A DNA stretch of 64,000 bases from Bdellovibrionales bacterium (lineage in GTDB: Bacteria; Bdellovibrionota; UBA1018), in assembly GCA_947380295.1 (NCBI GenBank), contig CANCQK010000001.1:146144-210143 (forward strand), given 5' to 3'. Position 1 is the stretch's first letter, and every line of letters begins with the position of its first letter. This document shows positions 33,919 through 42,671 of this stretch, piece by piece. The notes beneath the pieces were generated by a model. That model saw only the letters and a list, made by a program, of their open reading frames with translations. It did no database searches and was not told where the DNA came from. The translations under genes and the position numbers were made by a program.

Positions 33919-36067
33919 GATCAGCTTAAAAGATGATCGATCTTTTGCTGTATTGGATCCTTTGGGCGAGTCTCCACGCCTTTACTCGGGCGGTTCAGAA
34001 CTAGGGGTTTATTTTAACGACACTCGTTACCTTGGAATTTGGGAGATGGCTTTTAATGGGATGTCTCCTGTTGGACTGTCTCGAGAGCTGAGATTCGGGG
34101 GGAGTACAGTTGTTTTTTCGATGACTAATCGGGATTTTCAGAAGCTGGGGGGGCCGGGTCGGATTCCTCGAGATACGTTTCTCATTCGACGGATTTTGAC
34201 TTTGTACCGGGATGTACTTTACGAGACAGTCGAGATTAAAAATTTTGATAGTGAGACCCACACTCTCCAAATCGAGCAGTGGGCCGGTGGCAAGTTCGAC
34301 GATGTTTTCGAAGTTCGTGGGTTTGCGCGCCCTCGTCGGGGCCGGATGTTGCCTACCGAAGAGCGAGACCTGGGTGATCACCAGATTTCAGTTTTGCAGT
34401 ACGAGGGTCTCGACGCGATCACGCGTAAGACGTTTGTCCACCGTCTTTTTCGGGCTGAGAAAATTCGAGTTTCTCCCTCATTGGTTGGGTATTTTACGCG
34501 AGTCGAGATTCCTCCAAAAGGCACTGTTTTACTTAAAACGATTATCTCGTTTGAAACCCTTACGAACGGAGAGTTTGTTGGTCAAAAATACGAAAAACTT
34601 TCGATCGCAGAGAAAATGCAGCTTCTTCGGGATTCAAAATCGAAATCATCGTTTGATTTGGTTCGTTTCGAATCAGACAATGCGATGATTAATCGATCGA
34701 TTGCTAATGCTCAGACGGACATTTCTATGCTCCTCACTCAGGAGGAGGGACAGCTTTTTTATCCCTATGCTGGAATTCCTTGGTTTAGTGCACCGTTCGG
34801 GCGGGATGGGATGATCACAGCTTATCAACTCTTGCCCTGGTACCCTCACGTTGCAAAGGGGGTCATCGAGTATGCAATCCAACTTTTGGGAAGCAAGGTT
34901 GATCCATTCACTGATGAACAGCCTGGAAAGATTTTTCATGAAAAGCGTCGAGGCGAGATGTGCAACACTCGTGAAGTGCCCTTCATTCCGTATTACGGCT
35001 CAGTAGACTCCACTCCTCTTTTTTTGATTCTCTTGCATGAGTATATTCGTTGGACACTCGATAAAGAGCAGCTCAAAAAATGGTGGCCAGAGGCACTGAG
35101 AGCAATGGCTTGGATTGAGAAGTGGGGCGACTCAGACGGAGATGGTTTTCTAGAGTATGCCAAGCAAGCACCTAGTGGGCTAGTGAACCAGGGGTGGAAG
35201 GATTCGCATGACTCAATCATGCATGCGAACGGGGTCTTGGCTCAAGCTCCGATTCGACTTTGCGAAGTACAAGGTTATGCCTTTCGAGCTCGGATGGGGA
35301 TGGCCTCGCTTGCTCGATTTTTAGGGAAAGATGATCTCGCTGTGAGATTCAGAAAAGAAGCTCTCGAGTTGCGTTCTCGATTTACTGAAAAGTTTTGGGA
35401 CAGCGCCGGACAATATTTTTATCTCGCGCTTGATGGCGCCTCTAAGGCTTGCGCCGTGAAGAGTTCCAATATGGGGCACTGCCTCTGGTCTCAGATCTGT
35501 ACCCCCGAACAGGCGCGGGCTGTGACTCGACACTTGATGTCCGACTCCATGTTCAGCGGCTATGGGGTTCGGACCCTCGATAGCAATGAAGTCTCCTATA
35601 ATCCGCTGAGTTATCATAATGGCTCGGTCTGGCCTCATGACAATTCGATGATCCTAGAAGGGTTTCGATCCTACGGGCACCTTGCAGCTCTGGAGTCGCT
35701 CACGCTTGGATTGATCGGAGTATTGGAGGCCAGTGACGATTATCGCCTCCCGGAGCTTTTCTGCGGATTTCGAAGGCGAGGGGATGAGCCGCCGATTCCC
35801 TACGAGGTTGCGTGTAAGCCTCAAGCATGGGCTGCAGGCTCAGTTTTTCTGATGCTCAAAGCCATGCTTGGGCTTTCGACGGATGTTGACCTTTCGTACC
35901 TCGTTTTTAACTCGCCACTGCTGACTAAAAAGATGAACTACCTTGAAGTAAAAAACCTTCGAGGACGAGACTGGGAGATGGATTTTGTCGTTCGACGGGG
36001 GCAGTACGGAACAACGCTCGAGGTCACTCGCAAGGTGGGCGGAGTTCGGGTACTCACCGTAAGATAG
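33821..36067 (+). CDS. Amylo-alpha-1,6-glucosidase / glycogen-debranching-type enzyme
   Basis: 748 residues. N-terminal GDE_N_bis-type beta domain (about 1-290, F-N-D-T-R-Y-L-G, then V-E-I-K-N-F-D), then the (alpha/alpha)6 catalytic barrel (about 300-740) with P-W-F-S-A-P-F-G-R-D, Y-Y-G-S-V-D-S-T, W-K-D-S-H-D and G-S-V-W-P-H-D-N, where the acid/base Asp and Glu residues sit. Removes alpha-1,6 branches or acts on related glucans. ATG 33821 has GGAGG about ten bases upstream and lies within the GT4 gene in another frame, so translation is coupled. It ends at TAG 36067, five bases before the BTB gene on the other strand. Confidence 0.92.
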   Translation: MSTDMSPEKGTTPIVIDGISYIPSSALLSGISKISLKDDRSFAVLDPLGESPRLYSGGSELGVYFNDTRYLGIWEMAFNGMSPVGLSRELRFGGSTVVFSMTNRDFQKLGGPGRIPRDTFLIRRILTLYRDVLYETVEIKNFDSETHTLQIEQWAGGKFDDVFEVRGFARPRRGRMLPTEERDLGDHQISVLQYEGLDAITRKTFVHRLFRAEKIRVSPSLVGYFTRVEIPPKGTVLLKTIISFETLTNGEFVGQKYEKLSIAEKMQLLRDSKSKSSFDLVRFESDNAMINRSIANAQTDISMLLTQEEGQLFYPYAGIPWFSAPFGRDGMITAYQLLPWYPHVAKGVIEYAIQLLGSKVDPFTDEQPGKIFHEKRRGEMCNTREVPFIPYYGSVDSTPLFLILLHEYIRWTLDKEQLKKWWPEALRAMAWIEKWGDSDGDGFLEYAKQAPSGLVNQGWKDSHDSIMHANGVLAQAPIRLCEVQGYAFRARMGMASLARFLGKDDLAVRFRKEALELRSRFTEKFWDSAGQYFYLALDGASKACAVKSSNMGHCLWSQICTPEQARAVTRHLMSDSMFSGYGVRTLDSNEVSYNPLSYHNGSVWPHDNSMILEGFRSYGHLAALESLTLGLIGVLEASDDYRLPELFCGFRRRGDEPPIPYEVACKPQAWAAGSVFLMLKAMLGLSTDVDLSYLVFNSPLLTKKMNYLEVKNLRGRDWEMDFVVRRGQYGTTLEVTRKVGGVRVLTVR

Positions 36068-36071
36068 AGCG

Positions 36072-37037
36072 TTAATCTTCGTCGTCGTCCGTATCGAGGA
36101 GTCTCAAAGAGAGTCTACCTCGAGGAAGTGATTGAATTTTTCGTTCGATGAGGATTCGAAGTCCGTCATCGTTACATTGGTCTCGAATTTCTTTATTCAG
36201 ATCGATATATTCTTGAGTTGTAAGATTTTCATTCGCTCCGAGAGTAGTCAGCTGAGCGAGTAGGGACTGCTTGATCGATTTGAGATACTCTCGCTCTTCT
36301 TTTTTTGATTTGAGTAGAATATCCGAGTTGAAATTTTCAATGAGTAATAGCGATAGAAAACGAAAATCTGAAAACTGAGGTAAAAACTCCTCCTCTTGAA
36401 CCCAGTCTAAAATTTTATTTCGAATATTTAGGATGAATCGATTTTCTGGACGATCTTCAGTCGTGATTCTAGTGGGCTCTTCTAGCTTGAGCTGAAGAGC
36501 TAATTCCAACGAATTCAAATTAAGGACGGGGCGAAACCTTTGAAAAAATGGAGATCGGGCCAGCTTTAATAGTCCTTCAAAATCCTTTGATCTGGAGGCT
36601 AGATCCTCCCGTACTTCGAAACGATCTAAGTAGGCCAGGTCAACTAGGTGAAGAAACTCGGATTCAGTAACGGTTTCCTCAGATAAAGTGACAATGGATT
36701 GGTAGCTTTCGTGGAATACGGAGCAGAGCAGGTTTTTGAAATATTCTATTCGACAGAGAGTGGGGCGATCGAGAAGGAAGGGAGTTTTTGAGTTTTGAGG
36801 TCCGATTTTTAAGATGACTTCGCGTGCAAGCGGAGGAGCATGTTGGGATAGAAATTCTGAGATTCGCGACGTATAGGCCGGAAGCTCTACATAGTGGGGG
36901 CCTGCATTTGCTGGATGATCCCAGAGGATCGAGCCTAAAACTAGAAGCGTTTGAAAAAATACACGCCACGGTTTTAGCTTCGCTCGTTGCTTTGAGCTAA
37001 AGTCTCCGGGCTTTGCTGGAAACACACACTGTCCCAT
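36072..37037 (-). CDS. Exported protein with probable BTB/POZ domain
   Basis: 321 residues. A long basic n-region (1-25) leads into a hydrophobic core (26-38) and cleavage near P-A-N-A-G (45). Residues 73-145 read like a BTB/POZ domain: E-V-I-L-K-I-G strand, P-F-L-L-D-R-P-T-L-C-R-I helix, E-Y-F-K-N-L-L, V-F-H-E-S, I-V-T-L-S, T-E-S-E-F-L-H-L-V-D-L-A-Y-L. BTB proteins recruit substrates to Cul3 ubiquitin ligases in eukaryotes. The remainder is helical with a long Glu/Lys region and an acidic tail D-T-D-D-D-E-D. GGGGAGA precedes ATG 37037. I am fairly, not fully, sure of the domain; sequence divergence is high. Confidence 0.65.
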   Translation of the reverse strand: MGQCVFPAKPGDFSSKQRAKLKPWRVFFQTLLVLGSILWDHPANAGPHYVELPAYTSRISEFLSQHAPPLAREVILKIGPQNSKTPFLLDRPTLCRIEYFKNLLCSVFHESYQSIVTLSEETVTESEFLHLVDLAYLDRFEVREDLASRSKDFEGLLKLARSPFFQRFRPVLNLNSLELALQLKLEEPTRITTEDRPENRFILNIRNKILDWVQEEEFLPQFSDFRFLSLLLIENFNSDILLKSKKEEREYLKSIKQSLLAQLTTLGANENLTTQEYIDLNKEIRDQCNDDGLRILIERKIQSLPRGRLSLRLLDTDDDED

Positions 37038-37160
37038 CAGTACCGATCTCCCCTAGAATTTTCTAAAGAGGTTCGCAATTCAAAATTGTTAAGGGCGAGA
37101 TATCACGGAATGATTCGAGGGGCAATATTCATCCTATTCAAAAATGAAGTTTCTGAAGAG

Positions 37161-37991
37161 TCAGCTAGGAGTGGACACAGTTCTGGCTGCAACCTGCAAG
37201 AGTGCGAAGAAGCTCTCAGGCTTGACGCTAGCTCCGCCGACCAATGCGCCATCCACATTGGGGCAGGCGAGGATCGCAGCTAAATTCTGTGGAGTGACAC
37301 TTCCGCCGTAAAGTAGGAGAGTGTTCTTTGCCGTTTCTAATCCCCAGCGTTTTTCAATGAGTTCGCGGAGAAAATGGTGACTCGCTTCAATTTCCTCAGG
37401 CGTTGCAGTCAGACCGGTGCCGATCGCCCAGACTGGCTCATAAGCGATGACTAATCGCTTGGAACTCGCTTGAGGCGCGGCTTCGTTGGGGATCGAGTTC
37501 AGGAATTGCTCAGCAATGACTTCCTGAGTCCGATTTCCCTTTCGCTCTTCTAAATTTTCTCCAATGCAAGCCACGACGTGAAACTCTTGCTTGAGGAGGC
37601 TTTCGGTTCGCTTGAGGGCCGTGGCGTTGGTTTCGCCGAAATACTGTCTTCGCTCTGAGTGTCCAACGAGCGCCCAGTCTGCACCGAGGTGACGAATCAT
37701 GCTGCCTGAGACTTCACCGGTGAATGCTCCTTGAGATTCCCAGTGGACGTTTTGAGCTCCGATTTCAACTCTAAAAGGCACCTGATTTCGGCGCTGAAGA
37801 GCTGAGTCGAGGCTCACCGCTGGGGGGAAAAGTGCTACTTGGGTCGAGCCCCCTTCTAAAGGAGCCTTTTCCTCGGGGCTGAGCGCGGTCGAAGCAAGAC
37901 GAGCGAGTTCTGAAAAAAACCGCTCCGTCTCACTAGGGCCGTGATTCATTTTCCAATTACCAGCGATGAGTAAACCTCGATGTGAATTCAC
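37161..37991 (-). CDS. tpiA: Triosephosphate isomerase
   Basis: 276 residues. Interconverts dihydroxyacetone phosphate and glyceraldehyde 3-phosphate. Catalytic Lys in A-G-N-W-K-M-N, His in G-H-S-E-R-R, Glu in Y-E-P-V-W-A-I-G-T-G, phosphate loop L-Y-G-G-S-V. About 20 residues longer than E. coli TpiA, with extra sequence in the early region (E-K-A-P-L-E-G-G). GTG start at 37991 with a poor ribosome site; nine bp behind pgk, so coupled to it. Last gene of the gap-pgk-tpiA glycolytic operon. Confidence 0.97.
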   Translation of the reverse strand: MNSHRGLLIAGNWKMNHGPSETERFFSELARLASTALSPEEKAPLEGGSTQVALFPPAVSLDSALQRRNQVPFRVEIGAQNVHWESQGAFTGEVSGSMIRHLGADWALVGHSERRQYFGETNATALKRTESLLKQEFHVVACIGENLEERKGNRTQEVIAEQFLNSIPNEAAPQASSKRLVIAYEPVWAIGTGLTATPEEIEASHHFLRELIEKRWGLETAKNTLLLYGGSVTPQNLAAILACPNVDGALVGGASVKPESFFALLQVAARTVSTPS

Positions 37992-38000
37992 AGGTGGAGC

Positions 38001-39206
38001 CTATTCCTCTCTCAATGCACTATGGATCAGGGTCAGCTCGCGTTGATTGAGCTTGAGAATGTCGATGCCCGGGAGCCCGTTGCCCTCTAAATATTCGAGC
38101 ACGGCTCCGCCACCGGTAGAGAGGTGGTCAAAACGATCTGCAAAGCCAGATTTCTTGATTGCAGAAACGGTGTCGCCGCCTCCGACGACCTTGATTGCTG
38201 TAGTTTCGGCAATCGCCCGAGCGACTCCAAAAGTTCCCTGAGCGTATTCGGGCTTTTCAAACCAGCCCAATGGACCATTCCAGAAAATCGTTCCCGCGTT
38301 GGCGAGAACTTCTCCGAATTTTTCAATGGTTTTAGGGCCGATGTCGAATCCTTTATTGGTGTCGAGCGGGACATAAACAGGAATTTCCCGTCTTCTGGCG
38401 TCTCGAAGAATGGACCGAGCCGCTTCGATATCTTCTGGTTTGGGGTGTTTTGCGTCCGCTGGAATGGCGTCTCCCTGGACTGCCCAGAAGGCGTGAGCCA
38501 TTGCTCCGCCGATCAGGAGGCCATCGACTTTTCTGACCAAAGTTTCAATCGTTTTGATCTTGTCTGAGACTTTAGATCCACCCAACAAAGCGTAGAACGG
38601 CTTCTTAGGTTGGTGAAGAAGCGGCTCCAGGAATTTCAGTTCCTTGGCCATCAATAAGCCCAGGCCTCTCTCGAGGATGAGAGATGGAACACCATAGGTA
38701 GACGCGTGCTTTCGGTGCGCTGTTCCGAAAGCATCGTTGATATAGATCTGAGCCAGTTTAGCAAGCTTCCGAGAGAACTCAGGGTCGTTCGCTTCTTCGC
38801 CTGGATAAAAACGGAGATTCTCCAAAAGGAGAATCTGACCATTTTTCATGCTCTGAACCATGAGCTCGATTCCATCACCGACACACTCTTCAGCGAGAGT
38901 GACTTCTTGCTGGAGAAGTTCGGCTAGGTGGTTAGCCACCGGGAGGAGGCTATACTCAGGTTTCCGCTTTCCGTCGGGTCGGCCCAAATGTGAGGCCAGA
39001 ACGAGTTTCGCGCCCTGTTCGACCGCATAGCGAATGGTAGGAAGCGCTTCCTGAATTCGGCTATCGTCTTCGATTTTTCGGTGTCCTTCAGCGTCTGGTT
39101 CGCTCAACGGAACGTTCAGGTCCAGGCGGAGAAAAACCACTTTGCCGGCAAGTTTAAAGTCATGGATCGTTTTGATCATGGGCGAGCCCACTAATCCGGT
39201 GCTCAT
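38001..39206 (-). CDS. pgk: Phosphoglycerate kinase
   Basis: 401 residues, normal. Transfers phosphate between 1,3-bisphosphoglycerate and ADP. R-L-D-L-N-V-P-L, S-H-L-G-R-P-D-G, L-L-L-E-N-L-R-F-Y, L-G-G-S-K-V-S-D-K, and the C-terminal V-V-G-G-G-D-T-V-S-A are intact. ATG 39206 has AAGGAG seven bases upstream. Between gap (54 bp) and tpiA (9 bp) on the same strand. Confidence 0.98.
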   Translation of the reverse strand: MSTGLVGSPMIKTIHDFKLAGKVVFLRLDLNVPLSEPDAEGHRKIEDDSRIQEALPTIRYAVEQGAKLVLASHLGRPDGKRKPEYSLLPVANHLAELLQQEVTLAEECVGDGIELMVQSMKNGQILLLENLRFYPGEEANDPEFSRKLAKLAQIYINDAFGTAHRKHASTYGVPSLILERGLGLLMAKELKFLEPLLHQPKKPFYALLGGSKVSDKIKTIETLVRKVDGLLIGGAMAHAFWAVQGDAIPADAKHPKPEDIEAARSILRDARRREIPVYVPLDTNKGFDIGPKTIEKFGEVLANAGTIFWNGPLGWFEKPEYAQGTFGVARAIAETTAIKVVGGGDTVSAIKKSGFADRFDHLSTGGGAVLEYLEGNGLPGIDILKLNQRELTLIHSALREE

Positions 39207-39260
39207 TTCGATACTCCTTGAGTTCTCTCGGGGTCAGTTTTTTAATGTGAGGCCGAAGCT

Positions 39261-40271
39261 TTAGCCTTTTTTCACCATAAACTCGGTGAGGTCGAGCATA
39301 CGGGCTGAGAAGCCAGATTCGTTATCATACCAGGAGATGACCTTGATCATGTTTCCTTCTACGACGTGAGTCAAGTCGGCGTCTACGGTCGAGCTCGCGG
39401 TGCTTCCGTTGAAATCGATGGAGACTAGAGGAGCGGTTGAAAAGTTCAAAACGCCCTTCATTGGACCTTCAGCAGCAGCTCGGAAAGCCTGGTTGATTTC
39501 ATCCTTGGTGGTTGCCTTCTTGAGTTCGCCCGTGAAGTCCACGAGTGAAACGTTTGGGGTAGGTACGCGGACCGCTAAGCCGTCAATCTTGCCCTTGAGG
39601 TGAGGCATGACCAGACCCACTGCTTTTGCAGCGCCGGTGGTCGTTGGGATCATGGACAAAGCTGCAGCGCGAGCGCGGCGAGGATCTTTGTGCGAGAGGT
39701 CGAGCAATTGTTGGTCATTGGTGTAGCTATGCACAGTCAACATCGTGCCACGGACCAAGCCAAATCGGTCATCGAGGACTTTGACCAGGGGAGCAAGGCA
39801 GTTCGTGGTGCAGGAAGCATTCGAAACGATGTGGTGCTCAGAAGGGATGTAAGAGCTTTCGTTGACGCCCATGCAAAGGGTGATGTCTGGATCTTTCGAA
39901 GGTGCAGAAATGACGACTTTTTTAGCGCCTGCTTTCATGTGCAAGGCTGCTTTGTCTTTGTCAGTGAAAACGCCGGTGCACTCATGAACGAAGGATGCTC
40001 CGAGATTTCCCCATGGGAGAACAGTCGGGTCTTTTTCAGCGCTGAGTTGAATTTTGCGGGAGCCCACAATTAAGGTTTTCCCTTCGAGTCGGACGTCCTC
40101 TTTGAGGGTACCATGCACAGAATCATACTTCATCAAATGGGCCATTTGCTCAGGATTTGAAAGGTCATTGATCGCAACGATCTCGATCGTGTCCCGCTCA
40201 AGGGCTAAGCGCGCAATTTTACGACCAATTCGACCAAAACCATTAATAGCAACTTTAATTTTTTGACTCAT
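39261..40271 (-). CDS. gap: Glyceraldehyde-3-phosphate dehydrogenase
   Basis: 336 residues. Oxidises glyceraldehyde 3-phosphate with NAD+ and phosphate. N-G-F-G-R-I-G-R near the start, active Cys in S-N-A-S-C-T-T-N-C, H-S-Y-T-N-D-Q, and Y-D-N-E-S-G-F at the end. First gene of the gap-pgk-tpiA operon; divergent from polX with 97 bp between. The set supports active lower glycolysis or gluconeogenesis. Confidence 0.98.
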   Translation of the reverse strand: MSQKIKVAINGFGRIGRKIARLALERDTIEIVAINDLSNPEQMAHLMKYDSVHGTLKEDVRLEGKTLIVGSRKIQLSAEKDPTVLPWGNLGASFVHECTGVFTDKDKAALHMKAGAKKVVISAPSKDPDITLCMGVNESSYIPSEHHIVSNASCTTNCLAPLVKVLDDRFGLVRGTMLTVHSYTNDQQLLDLSHKDPRRARAAALSMIPTTTGAAKAVGLVMPHLKGKIDGLAVRVPTPNVSLVDFTGELKKATTKDEINQAFRAAAEGPMKGVLNFSTAPLVSIDFNGSTASSTVDADLTHVVEGNMIKVISWYDNESGFSARMLDLTEFMVKKG

Positions 40272-40368
40272 GGGGGATCTATACTCCTTTGGCGCTCTGG
40301 ATTCAACCTTCCTGTTCTCGTCAGTGAGAATTGCGACTTTCGGGCCAATGTGGGAAAACGCTTGAACT

Positions 40369-42024
40369 ATGAATGAAAGTCCTGTTTCAGCGAGTGATCT
40401 CCTTTTTGAAATTCAAAACCTCCTTGAGCTCCGGGGTGAGAATCAGTTCCGGATTCGAGCCTACGAAAAGGCGGCCAAGGCACTCTCGGGGCGAGAGGAT
40501 CTTATGGAGCGCGCCCAGCAAGGGACGCTTCAAGAAATTCCAGGAGTCGGAAAGGGAATCGAACAAATTCTGATCGAGTACCTTTTGCACGGAAAGTGTT
40601 CTGAGCTTGAAGAACTGAAGGCGTCGATCTCACCTGCTCTGATTGAGCTGACCCGTATTCCTGGCCTGGGTCCGAAAAAAGCCAGACATCTCATTGATGA
40701 GCTTGGTGTGAGTACGATCGGAGAGCTCGAGTATGCCTGTAAGGAGAATCGACTTTTACGGATCAAAGGCTTTGGCGAAAAGGCCCAGAAAAAAATTCTC
40801 GAAGCAATTGCGCTTCAATCTGCTTATGAAGGCTTTTATAAACTCTCAGACGTTTGGGATGAGGCGGAGGCGTTTTACCAGCAAGTGCGGGACCAATTTC
40901 CAGATTTACAAATCAGTGAGACCGGACCGCTTCGACGCCGAAATGAGGTTTTGCAAAGCCTCGACTTTGTCGTAGGCCCATTGCCGGAATCTCAGGTGGG
41001 GGCTAATCTCAGAAATCAGCTCGAAAAATTCCACGCCCGTTTTATTGAACAACAAAAAGCCCGCTGCCCAATTCATCTCGACTGGGTGGATGCGGACGAT
41101 TTTGTTTTTGAGCTCGCTAAAACCACCGCAACGGATGCGCACTGGAAAGCCATTGGTTCACCGGTTCGTTCTCAATTTCTTGGACTGGAAAAAGAAGACC
41201 AGTTTTACTCAAAATTGGGGCTCGAGTGGATTCCGGCAGAAACCCGAGAAACGGGTGAGGAGGTTCATCTAGCACAAGGAGGCGGGCTGAAGCACTTGTT
41301 ACCCTGGGATGGTTTGAGGGGATGCTTTCATAATCATACGGTCAGGTCCGACGGTGCTGCCACATTAGAGGAAATGGTGACTCGTGCCGAGGAATTAGGA
41401 ATGGAGTATATTGGGATTTCAGATCACAGCCAGTCAGCCTACTACGCTCAGGGTCTGAAAGAGGATGACCTGGAAGCTCAATACGCCGAAGTTCAAGAAG
41501 TTCAGGAGCGACACCCGAAGATCAAGATCTTTTGGGGTATCGAAAGCGACATCTTGGCGGATGGTGCGCTGGATTACCCGGCTAAAGTCTTGAAGCGGTT
41601 CGATTTTGTGGTGGCTTCGGTTCACTCTCGATTTAATCTAGGTCGAGAGGCAATGACTGAGCGGATTTTAAATGCCGTTCGCCATCCTGCGACGCGATTC
41701 TTGGGGCACCCGACGGGTCGATTGCTTTTGGGACGCAAGGGCTACGACGTTGATCTTGAAGCGATTTTAAAAGAGGCTGCCCAGTGCGATGTTGCAGTTG
41801 AGTTGAATTCAAATCCCAATCGGCTGGATGTGGATTGGCGATGGGGGCCCGTCATGAGAAAATACCACACACTCACTTCGATCAATCCTGACGCACATGA
41901 TCTGGCCGGACTTGAGGATACTCGGTATGGGATTGCAATGGCTCGCAAGGCTCTTTTGCCTGTCGATCAAGTGATTAATTCGAAGTCAGTTCAAGAGGTT
42001 GAAAAATGGCTGCGTCGACACTAG
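40369..42024 (+). CDS. polX: PolX: X-family polymerase/PHP nuclease, polymerase site degenerate
   Basis: 551 residues. Helix-hairpin-helix motifs (I-P-G-V-G-K-G near 58, I-P-G-L-G-P-K-K near 97), polymerase X core (to about 310), then a PHP domain (about 330-551) with H-N-H-T-V-R-S-D-G, S-D-H-S, G-I-E-S-D, A-S-V-H-S, G-H-P-T-G and N-P-D-A-H-D. Active PolX has two metal Asp in G-D-L-D; here Q-S-L-D, so the first Asp is Ser197 with only Asp199 kept, and G-S-L-R-R is G-P-L-R-R. The PHP metal site looks intact. It may serve as a 3' exonuclease or AP endonuclease in repair rather than as a polymerase. Overlaps nth by 19 bp. Confidence 0.9.
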   Translation: MNESPVSASDLLFEIQNLLELRGENQFRIRAYEKAAKALSGREDLMERAQQGTLQEIPGVGKGIEQILIEYLLHGKCSELEELKASISPALIELTRIPGLGPKKARHLIDELGVSTIGELEYACKENRLLRIKGFGEKAQKKILEAIALQSAYEGFYKLSDVWDEAEAFYQQVRDQFPDLQISETGPLRRRNEVLQSLDFVVGPLPESQVGANLRNQLEKFHARFIEQQKARCPIHLDWVDADDFVFELAKTTATDAHWKAIGSPVRSQFLGLEKEDQFYSKLGLEWIPAETRETGEEVHLAQGGGLKHLLPWDGLRGCFHNHTVRSDGAATLEEMVTRAEELGMEYIGISDHSQSAYYAQGLKEDDLEAQYAEVQEVQERHPKIKIFWGIESDILADGALDYPAKVLKRFDFVVASVHSRFNLGREAMTERILNAVRHPATRFLGHPTGRLLLGRKGYDVDLEAILKEAAQCDVAVELNSNPNRLDVDWRWGPVMRKYHTLTSINPDAHDLAGLEDTRYGIAMARKALLPVDQVINSKSVQEVEKWLRRH

Positions 42025-42671
42025 GAGCTGCGAACAAACGACGAATGCAGGAGATTCTCAAGATTCTTTGGCGGGAATATCCCGAGGCTGAGTGTAGCCT
42101 TCACTATGAAACTCCATTTCAGCTCTTGATTGCCGTGATGCTCTCTGCCCAATGCACCGATGACCGTGTGAATCTTGTGACGCCAGAGCTTTTTCGCATT
42201 TACCCAGATGCCGAGTCGATGGCCAAGGGAGATCTGGAAGGCATTCGGCATCTGATTCGTTCTATTAACTTCTTTAATAACAAGGCCAAGGCTCTTTTTG
42301 AAACTTCAAAACTTTTGGTCGAGCGACACGGGGGCAACGTCCCGGATCGGATGGAAGACCTCATTCACCTTCGTGGCGTTGGGCGTAAAACAGCCAACGT
42401 GGTTCTGGGTGTGGGTTTTGGAATCCCAAGCCTAGTCGTGGATACCCACGTGGGTCGGTTGAGTCGGAGGATGGGATTTACCAAATCATCAGATCCCGTC
42501 AAAGTCGAACACGAACTCGTTAAGATTGTGCCTAAAGAAAACTGGACTGAGTATGCCCACCTTCTAATCGCTCACGGCAGAAAAATTTGCACAGCACGTA
42601 AAGCACTTTGTGATGAATGCCCTGTGCGGCAGTATTGCCCTAAAGTCGGCGTTGTACGGAGGCGAGATTAA
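42006..42671 (+). CDS. nth: Endonuclease III
   Basis: 221 residues. DNA glycosylase/AP lyase for oxidised pyrimidines. The helix-hairpin-helix L-R-G-V-G-R-K-T-A-N contains the catalytic Lys; V-V-D-T-H-V has the catalytic Asp; the C-terminal iron-sulfur loop is C-x6-C-x2-C-x5-C (C-T-A-R-K-A-L-C-D-E-C). Overlaps polX by 19 bp and abuts the next gene (TAATG), so polX-nth form a base-excision repair unit. Confidence 0.97.
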   Translation: MAASTLGAANKRRMQEILKILWREYPEAECSLHYETPFQLLIAVMLSAQCTDDRVNLVTPELFRIYPDAESMAKGDLEGIRHLIRSINFFNNKAKALFETSKLLVERHGGNVPDRMEDLIHLRGVGRKTANVVLGVGFGIPSLVVDTHVGRLSRRMGFTKSSDPVKVEHELVKIVPKENWTEYAHLLIAHGRKICTARKALCDECPVRQYCPKVGVVRRRD

